Translations under genes and position numbers: made by a program
In this document: positions 47,667 through 58,246 of the stretch, piece after piece
Layout of the letters: every line of letters starts with the position of its first letter
How positions within the stretch are numbered: the first letter of the stretch is position 1
The notes under the pieces: generated by a model
Seen by the model: only the letters and a program-made list of their open reading frames with translations
Told to the model about the DNA's origin: nothing
The model's database searches: none
From: Centrapalus pauciflorus
Taxonomy: Eukaryota; Streptophyta; Magnoliopsida; Asterales; Asteraceae
DNA length: 64,000 bases
Assembly (NCBI GenBank): GCA_020465985.1
Contig: JAANYP010000383.1
Location: 132,755 to 196,754 of the forward strand
Direction of reading: 5' to 3'

Positions 47667-49190
47667 GACTTAGGTGTATCTTTACCTCCTAGACTTGAGA
47701 CATTTATAGGTCCAAACAAGTCCAAATGGATTAAGAAGAGTGGTGAATCAATAGAGAAATTATGTTTGGACTTAAAAGATGTTTTTCTTTGCTTACCCTT
47801 CTTAGAAGCTGAGAAGAGTTTATCCTTAACAAAGGTTATAGAACGCAAACCTGTTACTAACTCTTTCATACAGAGTTTGTTGATATTCTTGAAGTTCACA
47901 TGGGAGAGCCTTTTGTGCCATAACCAGTTGTGGTCTGCATTGCTTCTTGAGATAAAACAGGTGTCAGTTGTTTGATCAGCAGATTTCATGTTTACAATGT
48001 ATACCCCTTTCTTTCTTTGTGCACATAACACAACTTTACCTTGAGGATCCAGTATATACCCTAGGTGCTCGTAAAAGTTAACCTTGTAGCCAACATTACA
48101 TAGTTGACTAATGCTTACAAGGTTGTGTTTTAGCCCAGACACATAGGCTACTTTTTTTGAAAACTGCAGCACCTGCATGAAGGGTTCCATATCCTTCTAT
48201 GGATCCTTGGACATTGTCACCAATGATGACTTTTGAGCCTTTTTCAGGTTTGAGATCACTCAGCAGATCCTTGCAACTAGGGGTGTAAATGAGACGAGCC
48301 AACTCGTGAGCTACTCTGGATCGACTCGTAGAAAACTCGAAATCGACTCGCAGTTAATCGAGCCGAGCTCGAGCTCGAGCTACACGAGTAGTAATCAAGT
48401 CGAGCCTAATCGATCTTGAGTTTACAAGTTTACATTTTTACCCTCCAACTTTGTAATATTATATTTTTATCACTTTTTATAAATCAAACTATATAATCTT
48501 AAACCTAAAATTACATTCTTATATTTTTACCCATCTTTATTGTTGTTGGGATAATATTAGATTGAATATTTTGTATTTATATTTCGATTTCCTTTATCTC
48601 GAATTTAATCGAGTCGAGTAGTTTATCGAGTCGAGCTCGAGTTTCAAAACTAAGGCTCGATCGAGCTCGAGTCGAGTTTCGATCTCGAGTTTTATTGTCG
48701 AGTTCAAGCTAGAGCTTGGTAATACTGGACTCGACTCGGCTCGATTACACCCCTACTTGCAACCTGTCATATGGCCAGAGTAGCCACTGTCCAAGCACCA
48801 AACCAGGTTTGGTTGTTTAACCTGCAGAGTTATAACAGGAAACATTATTTCTTAGGGGAACTCACCACAGGGATGAGCTCTCCTTTCTCATCAACATTTG
48901 TTGATCGACCACTTAGATCAACACTAATATTTCCAATCTGGATTGTATCTGCTGAGATACTTCCTCGATGACAATGTTACTTTCAACACTGTTTGATCTA
49001 GCAATATTGGTACTAACAGAGTTAGCAGACCTTATATCCTCAGTTTCAGGACAGTCTTTGGCCATGCAAGTTTTCTTTCCAAATCTGTAGCATTTTCCCT
49101 TTTTAGATCTTTTGAAAGAGGAACTCTCAGAAACACATTCTGAATTTTCTCTGTTGGTGTAAAAAGACTTAGACTGATTTTGCAAATTAC
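47667..49190 (-). pseudogene. Copia gag-pol remnant G2 (zinc knuckle, protease, integrase N-terminus)
   Basis: Right to left: a decayed knuckle (KCYRFGKKTCMAKDC) near 49100-49060, then a protease region that has lost the DSGC core and is interrupted by a hAT-type MITE at 48278-48755. After the MITE come GSKVIIGDNVQGSIEGYGTL and HNLVSISQLCNVGYKVNFYE. The pre-integrase zinc-binding part NWLWHKRLSHVNF lies near 47930, and the integrase start IHLDLFGPINVSSLGGK near 47710. It ends at 47667 against the LTR-like block. Not the same copy as G1, since both include the pre-integrase part. Confidence 0.8.
48278..48755. mobile_element. hAT-type MITE inserted in the G2 protease region
   Basis: A 478-bp element with inverted ends TAGGGGTGTAAATGAGACGA (48278-48297) and, at the right end, the complement of TAGGGGTGTAATCGAGCC (48738-48755). 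It is flanked by the perfect 8-bp duplication cttgcaac (48270-48277 and 48756-48763). An 8-bp TSD and TAGGG-type ends indicate the hAT superfamily. The interior is rich in GAGCTCGAG and TCGAGTCGAG and has no transposase, so it is non-autonomous. Confidence 0.9.
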
Positions 49191-49584
49191 TTATTAGGTT
49201 TCAATAAGGCATTAAAAAGTCTTAAATTTTCCAGTTAAGTGTATCAATCAGGTTTGATTAGAAATCTCCCCCTATGATGTAGACAGGTTCGATTGAGGCC
49301 TTTTTGTGCCTATCAATGTCCCCCTATTTGCAGTATTCGGCCTAAAGCTGACTATATCAGTTATCACTATATACATTTACATTACAATGATCTTACAACA
49401 AAGAAGTAAAGTAAAAGATCAATTTATATATATATATATATATATTGAAAACTCTTTAAAGAACACATGTTTACAAAGACAAAGTACAACAAATGTACAA
49501 TGCAACTTCAACTAATTGGACTGTTGTTGTTGGGAGCAAATAATGGTAAGCCTGATTAACTAATGATCAGCTTCCATTCTTCAT
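49191..49584. other. Junction between pieces G2 and H with two PPT-like tracts
   Basis: There is no gene. The complement contains AGGGGGAGATT (49265-49275) and AGGGGGACATT (49317-49327), like polypurine tracts at the 3' end of a minus-strand Copia element, but no LTR start follows either. A short (TA)n lies near 49425-49446. Confidence 0.45.
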
Positions 49585-50896
49585 CTACTCATCACCAGTA
49601 GATAGGCCTTGTTCCTTCTCCTTTTCTTTTTCCAAATCAACAACAACTCTGAGAAGTTTTTCTTGTTCTAGACCAGCCATCATTTCTTTTCTGGCTTCAA
49701 AACTTTCTACCTCTTGTTTAAGATAGAAAAGCTCTTGGCTGTCTAATTCTCCTCTGGCATTGCAAGCTTCTAACTGATTTTGAATGGCTACTCTCCATCT
49801 GAATTTCTTGACATAAGCTGTCATGAACCTGAAGACAATAATTTGTCTGACACCAGGTTTGGAAAGATATGAGGCTCTTTGAAAACACATTTTCTTGGAT
49901 AGGGGATCCACAAAGAACACTCCAACCTCAGGATCTTCAATGAATTTACCTTCAACAGGTTCTACATGTATAGGTAGGCTATGATTCATACCTTTGATTT
50001 TAGTGGCATGAAACCCTTGTTCAATCAACATAACAATCTCCTCAAACTCTGAGTCTATTTTCTGTCTTCTGGGCTTGATTTTGGGTTCCATCTTGGAAGT
50101 ACCTTTGATCATATCCTTCAGAATCAAGCCCAACCCTTTCACCTTCTCCATTAACTTTCTTACAAATGCCATGATTGTTTTAGCAGTTTCAGATTTTGAA
50201 TTGCTCAGAGCAACTGCAAGTTCAACCCACTCTCTGTGGTCCCATTCTGGCTACATCAGCTGCTTCACGTGACTCTAGTTCAGGGCCATCAACACCAAAT
50301 CTTGTGATCTTTAGCTTCCAAGACTGATTTTTCCTTGAAATGGGGACAACTTTGGCAATTGTTTCCTTGGCAATTCTTCTTTCAGCAACATCAAAGAACT
50401 TCTTTCTGGCCAAGTTGTCAAAGTGGAACTAAGTTCGCACAGATGAGGGGGTGAAGGAGATGGCACAGAGCCTTCAACATTAGTGCTACCCAAAGGAACG
50501 GATCCAGCAGTCTTGGCAACAGCAGGTTTGGTAACAGGTTTAGAACCTACCAGGCTATGCAATAAGAATGCCAGGTTGTCCTTCACCTCTGCTAACTGGG
50601 TAAGGCAATGGGTAAGAGAGTTGGCAGTGGCTGAAAGAACAGAGATGGCAGCCCTGTCAGTGTCACTGAACATCAGACTCTTAAGCTGTACAAGGGAAAT
50701 GTTGATAGATTCTTGCTCATCTTCAAAACCTGATGCCATAGAGTTAGACAGAGATACCACTAAGGTATTCAAAGAGGCTAAAGTTGAGAGCGGAGAGACA
50801 GAACAAGTTTCAGCTATACTTGATAGTTGTTGGGAAACAACTGCCAATCTGGACACAGAGTCCTGTTGATTTAAAAGGAGGTATGAGAATGAAGTG
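49585..50896 (-). pseudogene. aORF remnant H of another minus-strand Copia element
   Basis: Two reading blocks, 50896-50311 and 50172-49585, joined by frame changes. The first has Ser/Leu-rich heptad-like sequence (LSSIAETCSVSPLSTLASLN) and a Pro/Ser linker. The second has a C-terminal domain FFVDPLSKKMCFQRASYLSK and a Glu/Lys-rich end KEKEKEQGLSTGDE. The order coiled coil, linker, C-terminal domain, then a PPT-like tract is that of the aORFs in D and E, so I assign it to the same class with moderate confidence. Element E entered it at 50896/50897, so its N-terminal part would lie to the right of E, outside the window. Confidence 0.5.
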
Positions 50897-51561
50897 TGTT
50901 GGTACACCCTGTGTGACGATAGCAGTCTAAGTGAATTAGCATTTTAGTTCAAGTGATATTACAAAGTATTGAATATTAACGAATGTTTGATATATGTGTT
51001 TATATATGTTTGATAGTTATTGATTGTATGTTTGAACTTGATGTAATGTATTACAAGAAGTTCAAACATAAAGTTCAAAGGTAAATTCAAACATAAGTTA
51101 AATCATAAGTTCAAGTATAAGTTTAATATGTGAAATTCGAATTTAGAATAAATTCGAATTCATCATTAAATGACATTCGAATTAATAGTAAATTCGAATA
51201 TGCACTCTAAGGCAGATTAGAGAGTGTCAAGGGGACAAACTCGAATGAGCCTTGGGCCTGATTCGAGTTTGGCCCATGACAAACTCGAATGAGCCTCTAT
51301 AATTAGGGATTAACTCGAACCATTAGTAGACTTTTTCAGAATTCGTGTGAGTAATTAGCAAAAGGCGATCTCGAGTTTATCAGCTGATAGCGTGTTAGTT
51401 CGGAGAGAATCATCTCGTAGGTGCGTTCGTCATCGACCGTACAGCGTTGTGGTGGTCTCCGTGTTTCGTGTGAGTGTTATATCCGTCAAGCCGCTAACGA
51501 GGATTCCGCACTCGTTAACGGTGTTGCGTCTAGATAGATCTGTGTAGTGCAAGACCTTACA
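50897..51561 (+). repeat. 5' LTR of element E
   Basis: TGTTGGTACACCCTGTGTGA to AAGACCTTACA. The middle (51125-51320) is filled with ATTCGAAT and AAACTCGAAT words. Confidence 0.95.
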
Positions 51562-52204
51562 AGTGGTATCAGAGCCTAAGGGGTGTTCTTTGTGTTCTTC
51601 GTGTTCATAAAGATACATCCTAGGTTTCTTGACGCTTTTTGACGGTTGTTCTCACTATTTTTTGGATTTTTCGAGCTTATCAAATTGGAATCCGGGAAAT
51701 ACTTTGTTGTAGTTCACATTTTTGATCAAAATCAATATTTTTACTTGTAAAAATATTGATTTAATCTGAAAAATGTGAAAAACTCGAGGTATTAGCCGTT
51801 TCTAGATTTGTGGCGCTCGACTTTGTTAAGGAGAATTAGGGTTTTGCTCATTCTCGAGTTTGACCAAAATACGCTCCTTTCGAGTTTCCTAAAAAGTGTT
51901 ATCGAGTTTGGCCATTTCGAATTTACTTTAGTCTTCGACTGTACACTAAAGTCGAATAGGGGGGATTCGAATTTATCTAGGTTTCGAGTTTGAATAGGGT
52001 TCGAGTTTACCTGGACATTCGACTTTGGATACCTTCGACTTTGTCATCACTTTCGACTCTAATTGGATTTAAACACTTAACTCGAATTTAATTCCAAATA
52101 GGTTTAAATTTAATTAGTTTCGAATTTACCTAAATTCGAGAGAATCAATTTAAATTAATTTCGAATTAAATTAATTAAGTTAAAATTCAATTATCCTTGA
52201 AACA
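51562..52204 (+). other. Leader of element E: PBS and TTCGA-rich 5' UTR
   Basis: The PBS TGGTATCAGAGCC starts at 51564. From 51780 to 52190 TCGAGTTT, TTCGACTTT and TTCGAATTT recur about twenty times, the same words as in the LTR and the pol-aORF spacer. AG|GTATTAG at 51787-51795 is a possible splice donor (inference). There is no gene before the gag ATG at 52205. Confidence 0.7.
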
Positions 52205-55092
52205 ATGACAAGTCTACAACGGTTTCTGGAGATGGATCACGAGGTCGGGAAAGCAAATACTCCGCCAAAATTGATGAAACTTGAAGATTACTACTGATGG
52301 AAGGATCGGTTTGCCGACTTCGCGCGATTTAACGATATGCGCATGTGGATATGTATCGACGAGGGATACATTCCACCGACAGCTGAGGTCGAGGGACGAC
52401 AAAAAATTGTTCCTTATTCTAAAATGAAGGATGATGACAAAAAGCTGTTTGAAGCAGAGAATCGTGCTTACGCTAGCATCATAATGGCATTACATCAGGA
52501 CATACTACACACCTTCCGAAATCAGAAGACAGCCAAAGAGCTATGGGAGGCATTGGAAAAAAGGTGTGAGGGTAACCCGAGGGTTAGACGTAATTGTATG
52601 GAGATGCTCAAGCAGCATTTCGCGATCTTCAAGGCGTTGAAGGATGAAAAGCTGGAGGACACTATTACGCATTTCTATCATCTGCTGACTGAGCTAGATA
52701 GTCATGATATCGAGTATAGTGACACGGAAAAGAATAATAAGCTTCTGGATGCTTTACCGCCCAAATGGGCGATGTACGTGGCCTTGATTAAGCATGATGA
52801 GGATAAATACTATACTCTAACTCTGGAGAATGTGGTGGGAACACTGAGGGCGTATCATTTTGAGTTACTGAAGGCAGAAACGGATTATGAACAAGTTCAA
52901 AATCCAGCAATGTATTTTGGAAAATCAAAACCTTTAGTGGCAGCCGAAATGAAAACAGCTACAGCCTTCTTCTCAGGAGAAACTTAGTCACCATCTGAGC
53001 CAGAGGATGCACCGAGTAGAGCTTTCTTAGGGTTTAGTGGATCAGAAGAACAGCAACTTCAGGCTACACCGACATCTACATCTCAGGGTTATTCTAAGAT
53101 GCCTATGAGCGCTAAATCGGCTGAAGACCATCTAAATCTATTGGCTTCATTCGTGGCCGCATACGAAAATTGCGTTTAGGGTAAAATCAACGATCCTGCA
53201 TTCTGGGATGAAGATTACGATCAGGTAGACCCTGATGACCTTGAAGAGATGGATCTCCAATGGCAACTGGCCATGGTAACTCAACGGGTTAAGCGATTCA
53301 TCAAACGGACGGGAAGAAATCTGAACATGAGTAACAACAGGATTGGCTTTGATAAGTCCAAAGTAAAATGCTACAACTGTCAAGGGTTAGGACACTTCGC
53401 CAGAGAGTGTCAGAGACCGAAGGTAGAGAATTACGAAGGGCAGATTCAGAATCATGGACAGTATCAGAACCAATCACAATAGCGATATCTTCCGAGTACA
53501 TTAACCAGTCAGGCAAACATAGCTGGTCTGTTATCTAACGTCACATCAGACAGACAGCTAGACGGTACTTATGCCTGGAGTACACATCCAGAATCGAACG
53601 CTAGATCCTTTATGGCTGAAGTGACTGAGACTGGAGGTGAGGGGGCAGATCAAATCACAAGGGGCAGCAGTCAGAATGAAAGCAGTCCGATGTGGGTAGA
53701 GAAGTCAGATGATCAGACAATTCTGGAGTTTGCCGCTCAGATGGCCAACGTGGAATCAGATCATACCAAGGTAAGTCTGAACTTTTCTCTTTTCCATGAG
53801 TTGTGTGTTTTATGTGCTACATCTAACGATAGGTTAAATTTAGTACTAGAATCACATCAAACCATATCCGCTCAAAATGAAACGTTAAAATCAGATAATG
53901 CTAGCCTAATAGATATAAAGCAAGATCTTAGGGATAAGCTTAAGGCTGATGCACAGGATGTTATAGTTCTAAAGGACAAACTTAGCGAACAGTGTGTTAG
54001 GTTAGAACTCATGTATGAACATGTTGAGGCATTAACCAAGGAGCTGAAAACCAAAGACATAGAGCTAGCTGAGTCTAAGGTAAAGGTAGCTGAGGCAAAT
54101 AGTAAACTTGAAAAGTTTAGGAACTCAAGTCTTAACCTAGGGAAAATTTTAGATGCTCAACGGCAATTTAAAAAGCCTGTAGGTCTAGGATATCATGAGA
54201 GTCCTCCGCCTTTTAATGACAACTATGTGCCTCAACGTCAGGAGAAAACTGAGAAATCAGTAGACTTAGAGGAAATACCGGAACCAGTGTCTGAACCAGT
54301 AAAGGAAAATACACCTAAGGTGACTTATACTAATGTCAAGATTAGAATGGTTAAGTTTGTGCCTTCCTCTAGTGATACATTGTAGGAAAACTCAAAATTG
54401 ATTTTAATGATCATGATGATGAACCAGTCACTATAGATGCACCAAAAGAACCAGACACTAGCGAGACACCTAAGTCAAAGGGCACACACAAGAAGTCTAT
54501 TGACAAAATGTCTTGTTTTAGATGTCACGAAAGGGGGCACGTTGCTTCTAACTGTCCACATAGGAAAGTTGACAATACACCTAAGACAGGGAAGCCAGAA
54601 CAAGTTAAGCCTTCTACAAGTGTTGCGAGCACTAGTAGTTCTCAGAGTACCGAGAAAACTGTGCAAGCTACACCCAAAACGGCTGTGAAACAAATACCGG
54701 TGAAAGGTGGACCAAAAGAAGTGATTAGGACGAATTCACCAAATCGAGTCATTAATCAATCTAGGTCTGGACCACAACAACAATATAGGAGCACAACACC
54801 TAGCAGAGCTTACACTCCGGTTAGGTCACACATTCCTGTTAGACATCACACACTGGGTAGAGCTCAAGGATATCTGTCTGAAATGAATTATAATCGTAAT
54901 TATTCAAGAGCTCCACAACAAATGCCTACTCAAAGGCAAGGAGTGAACTTAAATCACTCGGCACCACAACAAACTCCAGTTCAAAGACCCAAGTCACCTG
55001 AAAGGCGAGATGGGTATTTGAAAGAGTTTAAGTATGTGGACGAGAATGGTATAACCAAGTCAGTTATGGCTTGGGTTCCCCGTGATAACTAA
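52205..55092 (+). pseudogene. gag of Copia element E, broken
   Basis: ATG 52205 begins MTSLQRFLEMDHEVGKANTP. Codon 31 is a stop (52295-52297) in the conserved YYxWKDRF site, and further stops lie at 52985, 53177, 53480 and 54383. The capsid part has LWEALEKRCEGN and LLDALPPKW. Knuckle 1, CYNCQGLGHFAREC, is at 53369-53410. A coiled-coil region (53800-54130; LKDKLSEQCVRLELMYEHVE) separates it from knuckle 2, CFRCHERGHVASNC, at 54514-54555, reached after a frameshift between 54385 and 54440. The C-terminal part is Gln/Pro/Arg-rich and ends AWVPRDN before TAA 55090-55092. Same architecture as gag of element D, about 960 codons. Non-functional as it stands. Confidence 0.9.
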
Positions 55093-55113
55093 CCTATTTT
55101 CTTTCATGTGCAG
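55087..55113 (+). promoter_or_regulatory. Splice-acceptor-like signal at the gag-pol junction of element E
   Basis: AACTAAC (55087-55093) overlaps the gag stop (55090-55092). It is followed by a pyrimidine-rich tract and TTTCATGTGCAG ending at 55113, directly before the pol sequence leading to the protease. Confidence 0.5.
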
Positions 55114-58100
55114 GAGATAACCACAGGTCTAAACGACAAATGGTTCGTCGACAGTGGATGCTCCAGGCACATGACAGGGGAAGAAGTCTACTTACAGACT
55201 TCAAGGGAGGGAATCGGGGATTTGTATCATTCGCGAGAAATAAGGGAGGAAACATCACGGGTACTGGAGTGGTCACTAATGGGACGATCAAGTTGGATCA
55301 AGTTTATCACGTTGATAAACTGGTTCACAATCTCATTAGTGTATCTCAAATCTGTGATAAGAAGAATTCAGTGTTGTTCACTGATACTGAGGCGTTGATG
55401 CTAAAACCGGGTTTCAAGATACCTGAAGAGTGGATTCTGATGAGGGCACCAAGGAAGAATGACTTGTACATGCTCGATATGAACAAGCCAGAAACTTCAA
55501 TGGGTCCAATCTGTCTGTTATCTAAAGCTTCAGAGACTGAATTGATTTTATGGCACAGACGAATGGCACATTTGCACCTGAGAAAAATGAACTATATAAC
55601 GAAAAATGGATTCGTGCAAGGTGTTCCTATGAAGAGTTTTCAGTTCGAGGATAAGTGTCTACCATGCAAGAAGGGCAAACAACATAAGAAGGCACACAAG
55701 TCCAAGACTCAGAACTCCATAACTACTACATTCGATTTGTTGCATATGGACCTCTTCGGACCAATCAACAAAAGGAGTATAGGTGGTAGTTGGTATTATT
55801 CAGTTATCACTGACGATTAGTCACGATTTTCTTGGGTTTTCTTTCTAGGTACAAAGGACGAGACAGCTTCCAAGCTCATCGGGTTCTTAGACCAAGTGGA
55901 GAATTCCTATGGAACAAGGGTTAAATGGCTTCGTAGTGATAACGGAACTGAGTTTAAAAACACTGTAATTGGTGTATATTGCCTATCAAAGGGCATAGTG
56001 CGTCAATTTAGTGCACCCTAAGAGCCACAACAAAATGGGGTGGCCGAACGAAAGAACAGGACATTGATTGAGGCAGCAAGGACCATGCTTTCGGATTCAA
56101 AGCTTCCTACCATCTTTTGGGGGGAGGCAGTGAATACCGCATGTCATATTTTAAACCGGGTCCTTACTGTCAAATCTTTGAACAAAACCTGTTATGAAAT
56201 TTTGAATAAACGGCCACCTAATTTAACTGGCTTCGAACCTTTTGGGGTACCATGTACTTTATTAAGAACAAAACATCAACCTAAGTTTTGTGAAAAGGCT
56301 GACGAAGGATACTTCCTAGGTTATGTGCCGAACTCACCAAACAAACGGGTTTTTAACAAAACTAATGGTATAGTAGAGATTCTGTATAACATTGAAGTTA
56401 CAAGTTATACACATGAACCCCAAACAGGTTCGGAATGGATATTTGACTATGACAAACTGTTTGAGTCATTTAACATTCCTTTGGATGAAAATGCAGGTAC
56501 AATCGAAAAGGACATGGCGACGTTAAATCTGAATGACGAAGGTCATAGCTTTCCGAGGACCACATTTCAATCAACATCCGAGCCTACTTCAACTGAAGAT
56601 GGATCTCCAGAAGTCACTGATTCAGAAGCACCTACAAATGAGAATCAGACTCAGACAACAAATTCCAACTCTGAGGAAACTGTCCACGAGGAAGAAAATA
56701 TGGAATCTGAGGTTGTTCCCTCGTTAGGTGAAATAGGATCAAATTTAGGAGATAATCTGAGAGTTGACGAGATAGAGACATCTAGGATCAACAAAAACCA
56801 TCCTACAGAAAGCATCATAGGAAATCCTAATGCGGGTGTGAGGACTAGGAGTAGTTTAAATAACAACACTGTGTTGTTATCGATGATAAATGACTCTGAG
56901 GCCTTTCATACCTGCCTCTATTCTTGTTTCATCTCGCAAGTAGAGCCGAAAAACGTGTAAATGGCACTAAAAGATAACTCCTGGGTTGAAGCGATGCAGG
57001 AAGAACTCTCTCAATTTAGGAAACTAGAAGTGTGGGAGTTAGTTCCATTACCTCGAGGGGAAATAGCAATGGGAACCAAATGGGTTTTTAAGTGCAAAAG
57101 AGACGATCGGGATATAGTTACTCGCAACAAGGCTAGGTTAGTTTTAAAGGGTTTCAACCAAGAGGAGGGAATCGATTACAATGAGGTGTTCGCGCCAGTA
57201 GCAAGGTTGGAAAATGGGTTTGAAAGAGGAAGGATAGATAGTACGCTGTTCGTAAAGCGAAAGGGAGAACACTTCATCTTGGTACAAGTGTACGTCAATG
57301 ATATCATCTTTGGATCATCAGACGAGCAAATGTGCAAGGATTTTGAGAAGGTGATGAAGTCAAAATTCGAGATGAGTGCAATGGGTGAGTTGAATGTCTT
57401 TTTGGGGTTGCAAGTTGACCAGAAGAAGGAAGGTATGTTTATCCATCAGACCAAGTATGTCTACGACATATTAGAGCGCTTCGGGATGGAAGGGACAAAA
57501 CTGACAGCTCATTTCAACACGCCGATTCAAGTGAATCACAATCTCGGACCGGGTACTGAAAGTGATACCAATGTGGATCCGACATTATATCGGGCCATGA
57601 TTGGATCACTTATGTATTTAACTGCTTCAAGACCTGACATTATGTTTGCTGTGTGTATTTGTGCTAGGTTTCAAGCTAATCCGAAAGAGATGCATATGAA
57701 AGCTGTGAAGCGGATTCTACGATACCACAAGTCGAAACCGAAGCTGGGACTTTGGTATCACGCGGAGGGCGATCTGGAATTGGAGGCGTTCACGGATTCT
57801 GACTACGTAGGATGCAGCTTGACGCGCAAGTCAACAACTGGAGGTTGTCAGTTCCTAGGAGGGAGACTCGTATCCTGGCAATGCAAGAAACACACTTCGG
57901 TAGCCGTGTCAACGTGCGAGGCCGAGTATGTTGCTGCTGGTAGTTGCTGTTCACAGTTTCTGTGGATACAACAACAATTGCGGGATTACGGTTTGGCTTA
58001 CACTCAAACTCCTATTAGGATAGATAACCAGTGAACTATTGCAATAACCAATAATCCAGTTAATCACAGTAAAACAAAGCACATAGACATAAGACACCAC

Positions 58101-58246
58101 TTTATAAGTGATTGTGCTGAAAAGAATTTAATTAAGTTGGTAAAAGTGGCAACGGATGATAATAATGCTGATTAATTTACCAAAGCCTTTGATAAGTCAC
58201 GGTTTGAGTATTTGATTCAACTAAATGGAATGCGTAACCCAGAGTG
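55114..58246 (+). pseudogene. pol of Copia element E with RT deletion
   Basis: The protease site WFVDSGCSRHMTG is at about 55141-55179. A frameshift follows near 55185, after which TDFKGGNRGFVSFARNKGGN continues in the next frame. The pre-integrase part has LWHRRMAHLHL and CLPCKKGKQHKKAH; the integrase has HMDLFGP, then stops at 55818 and 56019, RSDNGTEF and NGVAERKNRT. After the stop at 56958 the RT begins (GTKWVFKCKRDDRD). Near 57211 the text jumps in frame from FAPVARLE to NGFERGRIDSTLF. About 77 residues are missing compared with element D, including the YQMDVKSAFL block. The catalytic YVDD reads YVND (57291-57302). RNase H (FTDSDYVGC, CEAEYVAAGSCC) has stops at 58032 and about 58172. The end is near 58246. 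Confidence 0.92.
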
